The notes: a model not told the origin generated them from the letters alone. Counted from the first letter of the stretch, positions 45,557 through 57,737 are shown. The stretch: DNA of 64,000 bases from Rhabdornis inornatus (GCA_013397075.1 VWZS01006011.1:62001-126000); one strand, 5' to 3'. Program-made: numbers and translations.

Positions 45557-47294
45557 ATAGAGCCATTTATTACCCAGTCACCTCCTAACATTCCTAGTAT
45601 TCCCCCACACAATTACTGCAACAGCTGCACTAAATAGTAGCTGTGTATTTCTTTTAGTGATATGCATTGAAAACTTCTTTTTTTTTTCTTTTTTTTTTTT
45701 CCTTTTATATATGATTTTACACAACATTATTGCAGGGACACAACACAATATTATTTAAGGGATAGAGGATGAAAAAATTTGGAAAGAGGAAAAGACATGC
45801 AAATTCTGTTTAAGGCTCATCTCCACCAAGAGAAACTGCACCAAATTAAAAGAGGAAGTCTTGCACTTGTCATTCTCTCTGTTTCATTTAGATATTACTG
45901 AAATTAAAGGGTTTTTTGGTTTTGTTTTAGTTTTGGGGTCTTTTGTTTTGTTTTCTTTTTGGAGGAAATTAACTGAATGATACAAGGAGCTGGGAATATG
46001 ACAGGTCAGAAGGAAGCAGTGCCAGAGCACCACGCAGTGAGGCCCTCAGTGAGCAATTTCCATTCAACTTCAAGGAGGTGCTGCAGACTAAAAAATCTGC
46101 CTAAAGATGCTGATCAGGTTGTTATGTAATCAAAGGCATCTGGCTTGCTGACAGAAGCTTGGGATGCAAATGTTCTGCTGTGCTGTAACCTCAGTGAGGT
46201 TATAACAGACACACCTTTTATCAGGCCTACAAATCCGTATATTGAGTATAACTACAGCTCCTGTCGAGCAGGGAGCTTAATGTTGCTGCTTAGAATAGCC
46301 TTATCATTACTAAGCCAGTCTTTATTCAGATGAGGTAAATAACCTCAAATATTTGGAGCCATTTAGATTTAAAATTGCTGAGAATCTGAATCTCTTTAAC
46401 CTTTGACATGGGCACAACTCATAACACAAATCCATGATCCGTTGCTCTGTTCATGTTTGCTTTGACAGGTCCAGTGTTTTCCTGGTTTGCTAAAGAGGAG
46501 ATTTGTTCTTGACGAGTTTTTCCTATCTTTCCTGTGTCCTGATATTAAAAATTCTGGAGAGATATCGCTTCATGACAATTTCAGTGTCTGGTAGGAGACA
46601 AATTTTGTTTTATTTACTGTTAGATTCTGTACTTTTATGTAATTGCTGAACTGAGACCAGACTTTCCATGTGGGAGAAGAGGTGGTTGCTTGATTTAGTG
46701 TTCTGATTGTGGATCCTTTTGCAGGAGAAGTTATTTTGATTGCATGATAAAGAGATTTACATGATGGTGTTTGAGGTTCTATAGCAAAAATTACTATCAA
46801 CAGCAAAATTCCTTGTTTGTTTTGTGGTTTTTTTCTGTTTTGTTTTTTTATTTTTTTTTTTTTAATTTGAGAATTATACTAAAAGCAACACCATATTTTC
46901 CAGAGAGTGAGTCTTTAACAGAAGTTACAGTGCTGCTATGGAGAAAAGCTATGGAAAACCACATATTTTTGAAATTGCTTGCTTCTATGGAAAACTTAGG
47001 ATATGAATTTCAAAAGCTTGGTTCTCATTTAGAAAACAGACATTTCAAAAGTGAGCAAGATTGTACAAACCTTCTTTGTGTCCAGCACCTTAATAATTCA
47101 ACCCTTGGAGGATTCCTCGTGCTGGCTGTGGAGCTCTGCAGCAACATGAGCTGTTCTCACCCCTGTTTCCAAAGAGCAAGCCTTGATTGGTGTTTTTCCC
47201 TTATTCAACTTCAATACAATCTCTTTAATATTGTTTGGGGTAATAAAACTGGGTCATACTGGTTTATGTCCATGGTATTATCTCTGCTACTGAG
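45557..47294. other. Unique AT-rich DNA with T-rich tracts
   Basis: No gene recognised. T-rich runs occur near 45679-45703 and 46838-46864. A 210-codon plus-strand frame starting near 46771 runs through one T-rich tract and ends in the CR1 copy at 47295. It is random. Confidence 0.6.
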
Positions 47295-47414
47295 GTTGGG
47301 CAGGGTTTGGAGCAGCCTGGGACAGTGGGAGGTGTCTCTGCCCATGGCAGGGGGTGGCACTGGATGGGCTTTGAGGTCCCTTCCAACCCAAACCATTCTG
47401 TGATTCTATGATCA
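47295..47414 (+). repeat. CR1 LINE 3' end, about 120 bp (GC-rich form)
   Basis: GTTTGGAGCAGCCTGGGACA, GAGGTGTCTCTGCCCATGGC, GAGGTCCCTTCCAACCCAAA and CATTCTGTGATTCTATGATC show a well kept terminal octamer (ATTCTGTG, ATTCTATG). Confidence 0.95.
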
Positions 47415-47769
47415 TAGAACTTTTTCAAAATTATATCAGGGAAAATATATCTGGAAAATCTTGATGAAATTTTTAAACTGAGTAACTAAAATGCATATCC
47501 TAGAATAATTGTGTCACTTGGAAATCTTTGAATAAATTGTCAAAAGGGGGTTTTTCTGGACAAACTAGCTGAAATTTAGCTCTGAGGGTTTTCTTTTTTT
47601 TTTTTTTTTTGACTCTTAGTTTTAAGCACTGTTAATGATATGATACAAATTGTTTTTAAAAATTGAGTTGCAACAGAACCAAACCAAATATGAGGAATCT
47701 GCCTCTGTGTTGTGTGGGTTTTTTTCAGAGCACTCTTCCAAAGCCAGAGTAAGTGCTGATAGCAGCACT
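47415..47769. other. Unique AT-rich DNA
   Basis: About 350 bases with a T-run at 47591-47610. Nothing else seen. Confidence 0.6.
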
Positions 47770-48285
47770 CACAGAATCACAGAATCACGAGGTTGGAAGA
47801 GAGCTCCATGATCATCAAGTCCAGCCCATGCCCCAACACCTCAACTAGACCATGGCACCAAGTGCCACATCCAGTCTTTTTTAGACACATCCAGGGATGG
47901 TGACTCCACCATCTCCCCAGGCAAAGCATTCCAATACTTTATTATTCTTTCCATAAAAAGCTTCTTCCTAATATCCAACCTATATCTCCCTTGGCCCAGC
48001 TTGAGGCTGTGTCCTCTGGTTCTGTCAGTGCTGCCTGGAGAAGAGACCAACCCCACCTGACACACCCACCTTTCAGGAGTTGTAGAGAGGCATAAGGTCA
48101 CTGTGAGTCTCCTTTTCTCCAGGATAAACACCCCCAGCTCCCTCAGCCGTTCCTCACAGGGTTTGTGTTCCAAGCCCCTCACCAGCCTCGTTGCCTCCTC
48201 TGGATGCGCTCGAGCGTCTCAACGTCCTCCCTAAACTGAGGGGACAGAGCTGGACACAGCACTCGAGGAGCATTCCCTCATTTTT
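47770..48285 (-). repeat. CR1 LINE 3' part, about 515 bp (general avian form)
   Basis: Left end CACAGAATCACAGAATCACG keeps two inverted terminal octamers. The following blocks include TCATCAAGTCCAGCCCATGC, AAAGCTTCTTCCTAATATCC, CTCCCTCAGCCGTTCCTCAC and GGACAGAGCTGGACACAGCA. The 5' truncation is near ACTCGAGGAG. A 113-codon minus-strand frame here is part of, or a shadow of, the degenerate CR1 tail and lacks the reverse transcriptase domain. Confidence 0.95.
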
Positions 48286-48421
48286 GTTTAATCCCTTCTG
48301 TTTTTTTCTTTTTTCTGCTCATTTTAAATCTCTAGTGAGTTGTTTGGGGTAGCAAAGCTTAGGGGACAGACTCATTCTTGGCATTTGGAGAATTGCAATG
48401 GGGGATGTTTGCCACTGTCAC
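48286..48421. other. Short unique spacer between CR1 and LTR
   Basis: About 135 bases of AT-rich sequence with no recognised feature. Confidence 0.6.
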
Positions 48422-48789
48422 TGTAGAGGCAGGCACGACATACAAATAGACACACTACATTTCAGAAGGCTAATATCCTGTTTATTACAACAGCATGCTG
48501 TCTTTTATACACTCTACAAAGTTTGCACTTTGTTCATTGGTTACAATGGATCAAAACAGTGTTCGTTGGTGTAAAACATCTACACCTCTGTTTTTCCCAA
48601 AACTTTTCTAAAAATACTTTTCCCAGCTGCAGGTTTCTTCTTGCTTATCTTCTTCTCCTTCTTCTCTTGGTCTCCAGGCCAATGGCCTTGATAGAATACT
48701 TTTCAGAAATAACCCTTATTCATTAACCCTCTCTGGCTTGCAGGCCAGCTATAAAACTCTCCACATGCAACCCTTCAGCGCTGTTTACA
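48422..48789 (-). mobile_element. Probable solo LTR of an endogenous retrovirus
   Basis: The segment runs from TGTAGAGGCAGG to GCTGTTTACA, with TG...CA-type ends. On the minus strand GTGTATAAAAGACAGC supplies a TATA box (48502-48509), and AATAAA lies just downstream (48481-48486). The order fits a retroviral LTR, although the spacing between the two signals is short. I see no internal viral sequence and no exact target-site duplication, so the ends are approximate. Confidence 0.65.
48502..48509 (-). promoter_or_regulatory. TATA box in the LTR
   Basis: CTTTTATA on the plus strand reads TATAAAAG on the minus strand. AATAAA follows about 16 bases downstream at 48481-48486, which would make a very short R region or mean that the true start lies elsewhere. 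Confidence 0.55.
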
Positions 48790-50810
48790 CCTCTCATTCT
48801 GAACTCAATAACATCATTTTAAGAGTGAATTATAGAGGGTGATGCTCATCTTACCAACTTCCAGCTTTAATTGCAGACTCAGATGTGTCACAGACTGGCA
48901 GGGGGAGAGGCACTTCCTCTTTGAGGCGTGCTGAGGTTCCTCTAGCAAATATTGAGGCAGAAAGTGAGTGCTCCATGTTCTGCATGTCCTACATTTGTAG
49001 ATTGTAGCTGCAGGCACAGCACTCCCTGGCAGAACCATTTTAGAGATCACGACCTCACTAGGCTGGAGTTGAAAAATACACAGTGCTGCTCTCTATTTGA
49101 ATTTTTTTTAGTTCATTTCTGAGGTGACACACAGCTGCTGAAACAAGGCCTCAGATTAGACCCTGTAGGCAGGATCTGGACTAATAAGATGTTGTGCTAT
49201 GATTATTTCAAACTCTGCTTTGCCTGTCTCCATTACTTTTGTATTTTTCTGCTGCATGTAAAATGAAAGCCAGATTTGAAGGTTATATTCGCTTACCCAA
49301 ATGTCAAGTTCTGTATGAACATCTCGGCTGACATTTTTCTCTCTGCTTGGTGAGGAAAGATCCAAATGTCTGACAATAGTGCTGCACCACCTGCATCCTA
49401 CCTGCCATGTTCAGACATGAAAGCTCGATTTGGTCTTTGTCTCAGGGAGCTGATAAAGAACTGAGGTTGGAAAATGTTAACATAATAGCTTGACATTTTG
49501 CTTCTTTTTGTTCAGCTTGGGTTTAAAGGGACTTAATGTGTATAATCTAAGGGAAATATACTGTATATGAAATATTTAATGGAGGGATTACTTTCACTTC
49601 AGCCTTTGCTTGCACACACCTCTTTCTACACAGTACAACCCCCTATCACCAGCAGCTAATGCTTTGAAAACAAGAGAGGTGACTCCATTTCTGTCATGCT
49701 TAGAAGTTTCTACTGTGTATTTGATGTCAGAGTTTCAGAAAGGGCATGAGAGTCAGTAGTGTCTAATTAGACACCTAATTAGCAGGCTGTGACTTTCTCT
49801 ATGTAGCCATGTAAGCACAAGGCAGACCATTTCTGTTTTACCTGAGTTTACTTTATGGGAAGCATTGGAGGTAGTGTGCAAGGGAAACTTCTAGTCTGTG
49901 TGTATCAGGTTCCAAATATTATTTCAGGCAGACACCAAGCAATGCCTCCAGCAGTGGCAGTGATGGTGTGAGCTGTGTCAGCTGTTTCACACAGCAGCTT
50001 CTGCTCCCAGGAGAGTAAATGGATTTGTGCAGACTGGAATCCTGCTCTGGAGCTGATCCAGACCTGCAGGCTCCTGAAAAAGAGGGAAGTGTCTGTGTCT
50101 CAGTCCAGCTGGAGGAACACCGAGAGTCTCAGGGACTCCCTGGCCTGGGACAGGGCTGCTGCTGGCTGGGAATAGAAACAAAAACCAAGGCAAAAAGCTA
50201 GACACAAAACTGCCTTGTCATCTGTTTCTTTTAAAATACCACCAAAGGCTTTCTCTCTCTCCACTGCCCTCTCTCTCACTCCCCCTTCCAGGGTGTGTGA
50301 ACTCAGCACAGCCAAATGGGATATTTCTTTAATGGTGTGTACAGGGAAAAGCTGCACCAGGTTACGAGCCTTGGAGATGATGCTCCATATTCCTTCCTTA
50401 TGAGCAGGATTTTGTGCCAATTCTTAGTTTAACAAAAATTGCAAAAGAATTTACATTCCTTAAGTTGAGGGATTTTTTTGTCCACTTTCCCAACATTTTT
50501 TTCCCCCAGGCTGACTTAAAATTTTCTTAAGAAATTTTACACAAATTATTGAAAAAGTCTGGAAAAGTTAGGGGCTGTTAAATAGAAATAAACTCAAGTT
50601 TATTGGGTCAGACCCTGCTAACAAACTGCTGGACATTTTACCCAGCTCAAGCTTTTCAGAACCTTCTCTTTACATTAGAAATGTTATTAATATGTGATCC
50701 AAAGTCTTACTGAAGAAGAAAAGGATGTTAAAATTGTTTTGGAAGGAACTTATCCCTGTGTTGCAGTTTATGTTTAATTTGGTTGATATTCAGTTGTATT
50801 GTTCCCTTAT
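48790..50810. other. Unique DNA between two LTRs
   Basis: No gene or retroviral internal region recognised. A short GC-richer stretch at 49975-50200 is open in several frames on both strands but shows no known domain. Confidence 0.55.
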
Positions 50811-51116
50811 TGTAATGGTTTTTCCCTCAGTTGTACCCCTGTGTTGTTATAAAATGGTTTCTCCCTTTCCCGCCTTTACCCCTGTCCTTCACCCTAAACC
50901 CTGCCCTTACAGTTGTCAATCCCTCCTGGCCCCGCCCATTCTTCCAGAACATTCTGTAGCAATCATTCCCTCCTTGGTTTACTATTCGTTATTTTGTATG
51001 AATCCCCGCCTAAGTTACTCCCTATTGGTTATGTGAGACTGTAATCCAGCCTTATGTTACACCCCTTGTTGCCCCTCATTGGCTGAAGCTTTGTGCCCTC
51101 CCACGGGGGAGGTCCT

Positions 51117-51125
51117 GTATTTAAG
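51117..51125 (+). promoter_or_regulatory. TATA-like box in the LTR
   Basis: GTATTTAAG lies 35 bases downstream of an ATTGG box and about 75 bases before AATAAA, the normal arrangement for an LTR promoter. Confidence 0.65.
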
Positions 51126-51198
51126 TTGCTGTAAGCCTGTTCTCGCAGCTTTTCTGGGTTCTTTCCCTCGCGGTTCAGTTGTCTTCCCTCACCCTCCC

Positions 51199-51204
51199 AA
51201 TAAA
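51199..51204 (+). promoter_or_regulatory. Polyadenylation signal in the LTR
   Basis: AATAAA followed by CCTTGTTCC, a GT-rich downstream element as expected for retroviral 3' end formation. Confidence 0.65.
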
Positions 51205-51341
51205 CCTTGTTCCGGAACCTAGAAAGGTCTGCTCCTCGATCCTTTACTTCCCCTCGGATACGGAGACGGCCGTGATAAGGGTGGAGAGCCGTAGCTGTAC
51301 TCCTGCTTCACGGAAGCTGGGAGACAGCCCACTCTTGACAC

Positions 51342-52564
51342 CGGCAGCCAGTGGAGCTAGCTAGGCTTGCCAGGTGTGAGTGGTCAAGGCTGCTGTGTCA
51401 TCCCTGATGCTGTTGCAAAACAGATGACAGGAAGAATTGATCCTCAGGAACCAATCTATTCTAGAGCTCTTGGAGAAAATACATGGAGTGAGGGTCTGCT
51501 GTTAAAATAAAAATATTTTAAAAACCATACAATGTCCACAGAAGAACTCTTGCACTTCTCCTGTTAACTTCAAAAAAAGCTTGTAAATAGGAAACACATG
51601 GAACAGATTTTGATGCTAAATTGAAAGTAGGAGTGTGGACAAATAAATTTTAAATGTTGATTTTCTTTAAACAGAAAATGTGAAAGCAAACTTTCTGAGC
51701 CTTTTTTTTTCCTCCATTTGTGAGACTCACAAGGGAAATTATGTGATCCAAAGTGTAAGATGAGATGCATTGTTGGGATATCAGTCAGAGGATATTCAAA
51801 TCATGACTTTCACAAAATTGGTAGGTAAGCAACCTTTTTTGACATGATCATATTTTGCTGTTTAAAGCCTGCTTGTACATAATGATATACTCAATTCATA
51901 TGACTGACAATGGTCATTTCCTTCCTTTAAAATCTAAGCGAATAATTTGACAAGAAAGAAATGGAGCTAATTCATACTTTCTGTCACTGGTCATGAAGAA
52001 CATGTTGCAAATATGTGAAGTGTTCAGACAAGTAATATCTGATAATTCAACTGAGATTTTTGGACCATTTCCACGGAACACGTTGTTGGAATTAACTATG
52101 CTTCTATTCAGAAATTACCCACGTATAATTCCACTCTTTACTCTTTTATTTCTTCAGTTAATGTTTAAAAGCTATGTAACTGGAGCTTTAGATTTTGGAA
52201 ATGCTCATTGTAGAAGTTATTTTGATTCTCCTTCTGTCTGATATTCCTTTTTCTTTCTAAAATTATTGTGCAAGTTGTTCAGTGCTTTTAGAACTTTTAC
52301 ATTGCATATATTAACTTTAGTAATTTGAGAATCTATTGAGCAGAATAGATTGACAGAAAGCCAAGAGATTTAGGGATTAGCAGCTGAGTCATTGGTGTTT
52401 TGTGCCATGCTGAGGTCCTGTGACATCTAGAACTTCAGCAAGGTGTGATGCAGAAAGTAGAGGACACCCATGCTAGTCTGGATCACAGGCAGGTAAATTT
52501 AAAGAATTAAATCCAGCCCGGACATTTTATGGAAAGGAAAATGGGAGTGCAAAATCTCACTCCA
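51342..52564. other. Unique DNA
   Basis: About 1.2 kb. The first 30 bases may still belong to the LTR. The rest is AT-rich and unrecognised, with an 82-codon frame at 51993-52241 that resembles no known protein. Confidence 0.55.
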
Positions 52565-53300
52565 TGAATTCATAGAATTGTTCGGGGGAAGGGACCTTAA
52601 GATTCATCTCATCCCACATCCTACCATGTGCAGGGACATCTCCCACTGTCCCAGGCTGCTCCAGCCCCAATGTCCAACTTGGCCTTGGGCACTGCCAGGG
52701 ATCCAGGGGCAGCCCCAGCTGCTCTGGGCACCCTGTGCCAGGGCCTGCCCACCCTGCCAGGGAACAATTCCTAATTCCCAAGATCCCATCCAGCCCTGCC
52801 CTCTGGCACTGGGAGCCATTCCCTGTGTGCTGTCCCTCCAGCCCTTGCCAGTTGTCTCTCTCCATCTTTCCTGCAGCTCCTTCAGGCCCTGCAAGGCCAC
52901 ACTGAGCTCACCCCAGAGCTTCTCCTCTCCAGGTGAACAATGGCAGCTGTGCCAGCCTTTCCTCCCAGCAGAGCTGCTCCATCCTCTGCTCATCCTGGAG
53001 CCTCCTCTGGGCTCTCTCCAGCAGCTCCAGCTCCTTGCTGTGCTGGCCCAGGGCTGGGGCAGCTCTGCAGGTGCTCAGGGTCTCACCTGGGGGGCAGAGG
53101 GGCAGAATCCCCCCTGCCCTGCTGCCCATGCTGCCTCAGCCCAGGGCAGGGGGTTTGGGGTCCCAGCTCTGCCCCACAGCTCCCCAGGGCTCTCCAGGGC
53201 TGCTCCAGCTGCTCAGCCCCAGCATGGATGGATCCCGGGGCTGCCCTGGTCCAGGTGCAGCACCTGTGCACTGGGTAGAGCAACTTGCTGCCCTCCATGG
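52565..53300 (-). repeat. Longest CR1 LINE copy, about 730 bp (GC-rich form)
   Basis: Left end ATGAATTCATAGAATTGTTC is the inverted 3' terminus. The copy then reads through the whole shared 3' block, CCAGAGCTTCTCCTCTCCAG, CTCTCCAGCAGCTCCAGCTC and CAGGGTCTCACCTGGGGGGC to GGTGCAGCACCTGTGCACTG near 53270. It extends further 5' in the element than any other copy here, perhaps into the end of the region that encodes ORF2 in full-length elements. The 258-codon plus-strand frame is antisense to the element and is not a gene. Confidence 0.95.
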
Positions 53301-56300
53301 TCTCTTGCACCAGAAAGAACAATTCCAGCTCTACTCAAAAAGTTAAACTATTGAGAATATAAATCTGGACCGAGTCTCATTTTTATTGTCAATCTCTTTG
53401 TTTGATGGATAATTTCAACATGTTTCTATTAAGAGTAATTCACATCACCATTGTTCCTCAGAGTTTTTGTCTAAGGATATCTGGGCTGCTTTCCTGTATT
53501 TTGTCAGCAGCTTTCTGTTCATAAACCCCTTGTTCTGGGCTTGAACTGCTTGGGTCACCTGTGCTCTGCTGAAAGTAGAGTCACCAGGAGTTAATTAGGA
53601 TGAACTTCTGTGGGATGAATCCAAGGGATGCATAGTTAAAACTTTTGTGACATAAGCAATGGAGCAGCAAAATTCCTATGGTATGAGCAGCCCTTTTTGT
53701 ACTTATGCTGCTTCAGCACTTTTTGATTGGCTGGGTTCATTTTCCCAACTAAATCTTAACCATCCAGACTGCTTTCTGTAGCCACAGGCACAATTCCATC
53801 TGAAATGTACTTTTTTGTCTTTCAGTCAGACAGCCAGAACACCATTGTAACCTGATGCCACAGCCAGGCTAAGGAAATCACTCTCTAATCCACCTAAATG
53901 TTTTAACCCACTGGAAGAAATAAGAACTAAATGCATTTTCAACCATTTAGCAGAGATCCATGTCTGAAGAAGAGTGACTCAAAGGAGGAGACACACCTCC
54001 CTAAGAGCTTTGGAGTTTGCTCCCTGCTGAGCTGAGCTGCTGCTGAGGTGAGGGGATTTTTGGAGATCCCTCTCATTCCACAGGCATGGCAGGAAATGTC
54101 CCCCCCAGTTACTTCAGTACTTATTCAAATGCTTCCCTTATTTTGTTTCCAAAGGAATGGAGGTAACTTCCACCATTTGGGTTTATTTTCTTGATTTCAG
54201 GTTATTATTTATATGCAGAAAGTATATTCTATATGAAATAAAGCTATTTAATGTCAACCTCAAACAATCTGCTGGCTTCTTATTATGAGTATTTTGCCCT
54301 GAGTTTTTTTACACACAAGCTCTTTTCTCAAAATGAGAAAAATTGTTTCTATTCTGGAGAACTATTCTGACAACTTGCTGAATTAAATAAAACTGGGACC
54401 TACATTACATGAATTAAATGTTTTAAATTGAGCTATTTTATTTGCTGACATGTGACACTGCCAATGTGTTTGCTTTGCTAACTGGGATTTCTGTACTCTG
54501 TTATACAATATCAAGCCTGATACTGTAATTTTCCAAAGGATCTCTGAGTATCAAACCAAGTTTCCATTGATTTTGAATTGTCTCTGTGATAAAATAGAGA
54601 CATTATTAAAGTATTTTCTTCATGGAAGAAGCTACCTGTCACTATTTTTCACTGCAATCATGCTTGAAAAATTGCTATGCTCCTTGTTCTATCTAATCTG
54701 TCTATAATTAATATTCCATAATGTGTAGGAAACCAAAATACCTTTGCTAACAGCTGGATAGTGTGTACCTAAATTTCTGCCATCTGGTCCTACAGTCTTG
54801 GCTAACACAGGGGGCTGAACCTATCATGAAGTCAATATTCAATAGAAATACAAATTAGGAGGGCTCGTGAGCAGAAGAGCAAAGGGAAAGATTAAATACA
54901 TATAGCAAGGAGATGGAATTTTACAGTTAATTGTTCACCTAAAACACTTTCTCAGTGTGTCTTTATCCATTAGTTGGATGACAGTTCAGTGCCTCAAACA
55001 AGAAGCTGAACTATTTGAATATGCTAATGATGCAAATGTTAATCAATAAGTTATCTTTGCCCTCTGCCCTCTCTGCCCTCAGTGAAAATGTGTCCAGACC
55101 CCTACCCTGACTGCTTCCAGCTGGCCCTTCTCTTCATGTTGCCTGGATACAACTGCAGGATGTGGAGGAATGCTCCTGAGCTGCTGTGGCATGGCCACTT
55201 TATCACAGGGATCTTTCCATGGATTAGCCGGGAAAATGGCTCAGCCTTTTGTGCACACACCCAATGGAGGCAGAGCTTGACTGGGCTGCTCCCACAAGGG
55301 GCTTTGCTCTCCTCTTCCTCCACCCCAGTGAGCTGATGCTTTCCTGCCAATGTCAGCAATCTGCTGGAAAGAATTATCCAACTCCCAGGAGGGTTAAACT
55401 CCAGATTTATGCACGTTGCTCATAGATTCCTTTGGGGTATCTGACTACCCTCATCCCAAATACGTATTTTTTTCCAAATTCTCTTTAACAACGGGAGGAA
55501 AGGAGGACCAACCAAGATGGAAAGGAACTGTTGCAACAGAAAAGCTTGGACCAGGATATTTCCTCTTGCCTTTCCAAACAAAGACTGTATTGAAGTCCAT
55601 GTTGAGGGGCCAGCAGGGCTCTCACAGGCTCTCACTCTCTTCATTGCCCATATTAGCACAACTTCCCAATTTAGTCCCTTGGGGAATGCTCAGATCTTAT
55701 TGTGCCGCAAGGAAAGTAACCCAGAACTCTGTGTGATCAGAATTATCAGTGAGGGTGTTTATTTGATGAAATTTCCCTAATCTATGAGAATTGCAAGCAT
55801 TTACGGTCACTTTGAGAGCAGGATGGTCAAAAAACTTAAAAAGCAGGGTGTTGCTGAAGTTGTTCTAGATGAAACGACATGCCAGTTTTTATTGCTAGTG
55901 AAGAGAGAGTCCATTCTGATTCCTTCTCTCTACTGTTTGGCACTTCCCAGCATAGAAGAAAAAAAGCCAATTACCAAAAGTAAGAAGGATTAGTGATCAA
56001 AAGTGGCAAAGAATGTGTGTTTTCCTTAATTTATTCCATATGCATTCAGGACCTCAGATCATAACAAAGTTATTGTCTTGGCAGCTGATAATTTAGACCT
56101 ATCAGTGGTAATAAGCTCATCCCTATGTAGCAAAATACAAATTTATTTGGTTCTTGTATTTAATCTTTGGGAGGGTTTACAGAAACTGAGTTTATCCAGT
56201 GTGATTTTCATATAAGGAGCAATTAGGTTGTGTTGGGCCTATTTGTTTCTCTGGAACAACAAAACAGTTTAAAAACACAACTAGTAAAAAATGCATGTTA

Positions 56301-57737
56301 TGCATTATGATACTTTAAAATCTGTCACTGACTCTTGTAAGAAGTTCTGTTATTATTTCATAAAAAGCAGCCCTGTTTAAAATAAGTTAAACAATGGAAG
56401 GCTTTCCCACAGAAACTCATTACACCGCAGTCTGCTAAAAAAACATGTTTTGCCTTGTAGTGTTTTCTCCTAATTCTCAAAGCCAAGAGGACCACACAAT
56501 CATAGGCTGGCTTTGTATGATTATGCAGAAAGAGTATTTAAGCATTAGAAACTTTAATTATGCAGGAGCTTTACTGAGGAATTTTAAATACAAGATTTGT
56601 GCACATCATAATATAATGAGCAAAGTAAATATATTTCTAGCACTTCTATGAAATATTGCTGTGCTGAGCACAGGGCAATTTAATCAATAACAATAAATGC
56701 CTTTTTTTTTACTCCTCAGATACCAGAATTTGTAAATCTCCGTTGGCTCCATGTAACTTTTCCGAATTTCTCAGAAAGGCTGTGTGGTGTTTCTCTCACT
56801 GCCCAAGGAGCCCTGAGTACAGCAGGAGTGTTGATGCAGGTAAGTGGCCACATCTGTCTCAGTATGGTTCTCCATCACCTGCAGCCCATGGTGAGGTGCC
56901 AGATGTTCTGCTCAGCTGGGTAAGACCTGCTTGTTAGCAGCTCAAGTTAAAAAAAGCATCCTGAATCTCACTTCTGGAAAAGTCTCAGAGCTTCTTATAT
57001 ATCCCACAGGAGTGTTTTCTGCTGCCTTTCCTAGAATTTAAAAAGGCCATTTAAAAAGGCGTCTTAGCTGGACTTGTAGCCAAGGCAGCAGTTATGGTGT
57101 TTTGGGTCCCAGCTGTTATGACTGGGCTCAAAATCTGACCAAAAAAAAAAGTGCTGCTTGTTTTAAGTTTGGGGGTCACAAAAACGATATGATTACAACA
57201 GGCAACAATTTAGAAACAAATGATGCAAGGCTCTGGGGGTGAAGAGAGTGCCACCTTGGAACACCTCACAGTTCACATCACAGTCCCTCTTAAGGCCCTG
57301 TCCCTTGAAATTTAAATATAAGTAACATGTATGTGCTTCAGTTCTAATTCAGCAATTTATTAATTATTTAATTGTTATTTAAATGTTGCTGCATGTCCCT
57401 TTGTGAAATGCAATAGGTGTCATTAAACTGAAGTTCTGTGTGTGAAATCCTGTGTCCATGTGACTCCTGTGAGTTGAGTGAAAAAAAACATTTATTTCTA
57501 GTGAGATTTTCAGGTTTAATCATAGCTACTAAATGGTGTGAATTTCAGGATGTGCTCTTATCTTTTGTATATGGTCATTTGAAATTTAGCTTGGTGTATG
57601 TTGAGGAATGATTGATCCACAGTTGTCTGGCATTCTGAGCAACTTTAATGAGCTAGCAAGCAACATTTTTTTAAAAAATGTATCTCATCCATTCTGAAGA
57701 GACACAAAGAGTATATGACATGTTAAGGATTTATAAG
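53301..57737. other. Unique DNA
   Basis: About 4.4 kb without a recognised gene or mobile element. A GC-richer portion at 55070-55340 follows an acceptor-like CTCTGCCCTCAG and is open for 84 codons, but the peptide is unrecognised and there is no matching donor. A cluster of POU/octamer-type words lies at 55021-55049. Confidence 0.55.
55021..55049. promoter_or_regulatory. Cluster of POU/octamer-like words (tentative)
   Basis: ATGCTAAT (55021-55028), a perfect octamer ATGCAAAT (55030-55037) and GTTAATCAATAA (55038-55049) stand side by side. Such packing can mark an enhancer that binds POU and homeodomain factors, but it can arise by chance in AT-rich DNA. Confidence 0.2.

Larger units (their letters stand above)
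50811..51341 (+). mobile_element. LTR of an endogenous retrovirus, probably solo
   Basis: Starts TGTAATGGTTTTTCCCTC and carries two ATTGG (inverted CCAAT) boxes near 51024 and 51078, a TATA-like GTATTTAAG at 51117-51125 and AATAAA at 51199-51204, all in U3-R-U5 order. The right end is placed at CTTGACA but could lie some tens of bases further right. The R/U5 side is unusually rich in CpG for this window. I see no second copy, primer-binding site or viral gene. Exact target-site duplications are not evident. Confidence 0.8.

Noticed and set aside
46771..47403. 210-codon frame on the plus strand
   Set aside because: It begins with Phe-rich translation of a T-run, has no recognisable domain and ends in a CR1 3' end. 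It is chance openness.
49975..50201. Three overlapping frames of 60-72 codons in a GC-richer stretch
   Set aside because: No frame gives a recognisable protein and all three are equally open. There is no splice support.
48790..50810. Possible provirus interior between two LTRs
   Set aside because: The LTRs are unrelated in sequence and opposite in orientation. No gag, protease, polymerase or envelope similarity is visible.
52578..53354. 258-codon open frame on the plus strand
   Set aside because: It lies almost wholly inside a minus-strand CR1 copy and is antisense to it. The frame is open because the element is GC-rich. Pieces of the same peptide recur wherever the element occurs.
55082..55336. 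84-codon frame after CTCTGCCCTCAG
   Set aside because: It is unrecognised, lacks a donor, and the minus strand is open for a similar length, which suggests GC-driven openness.
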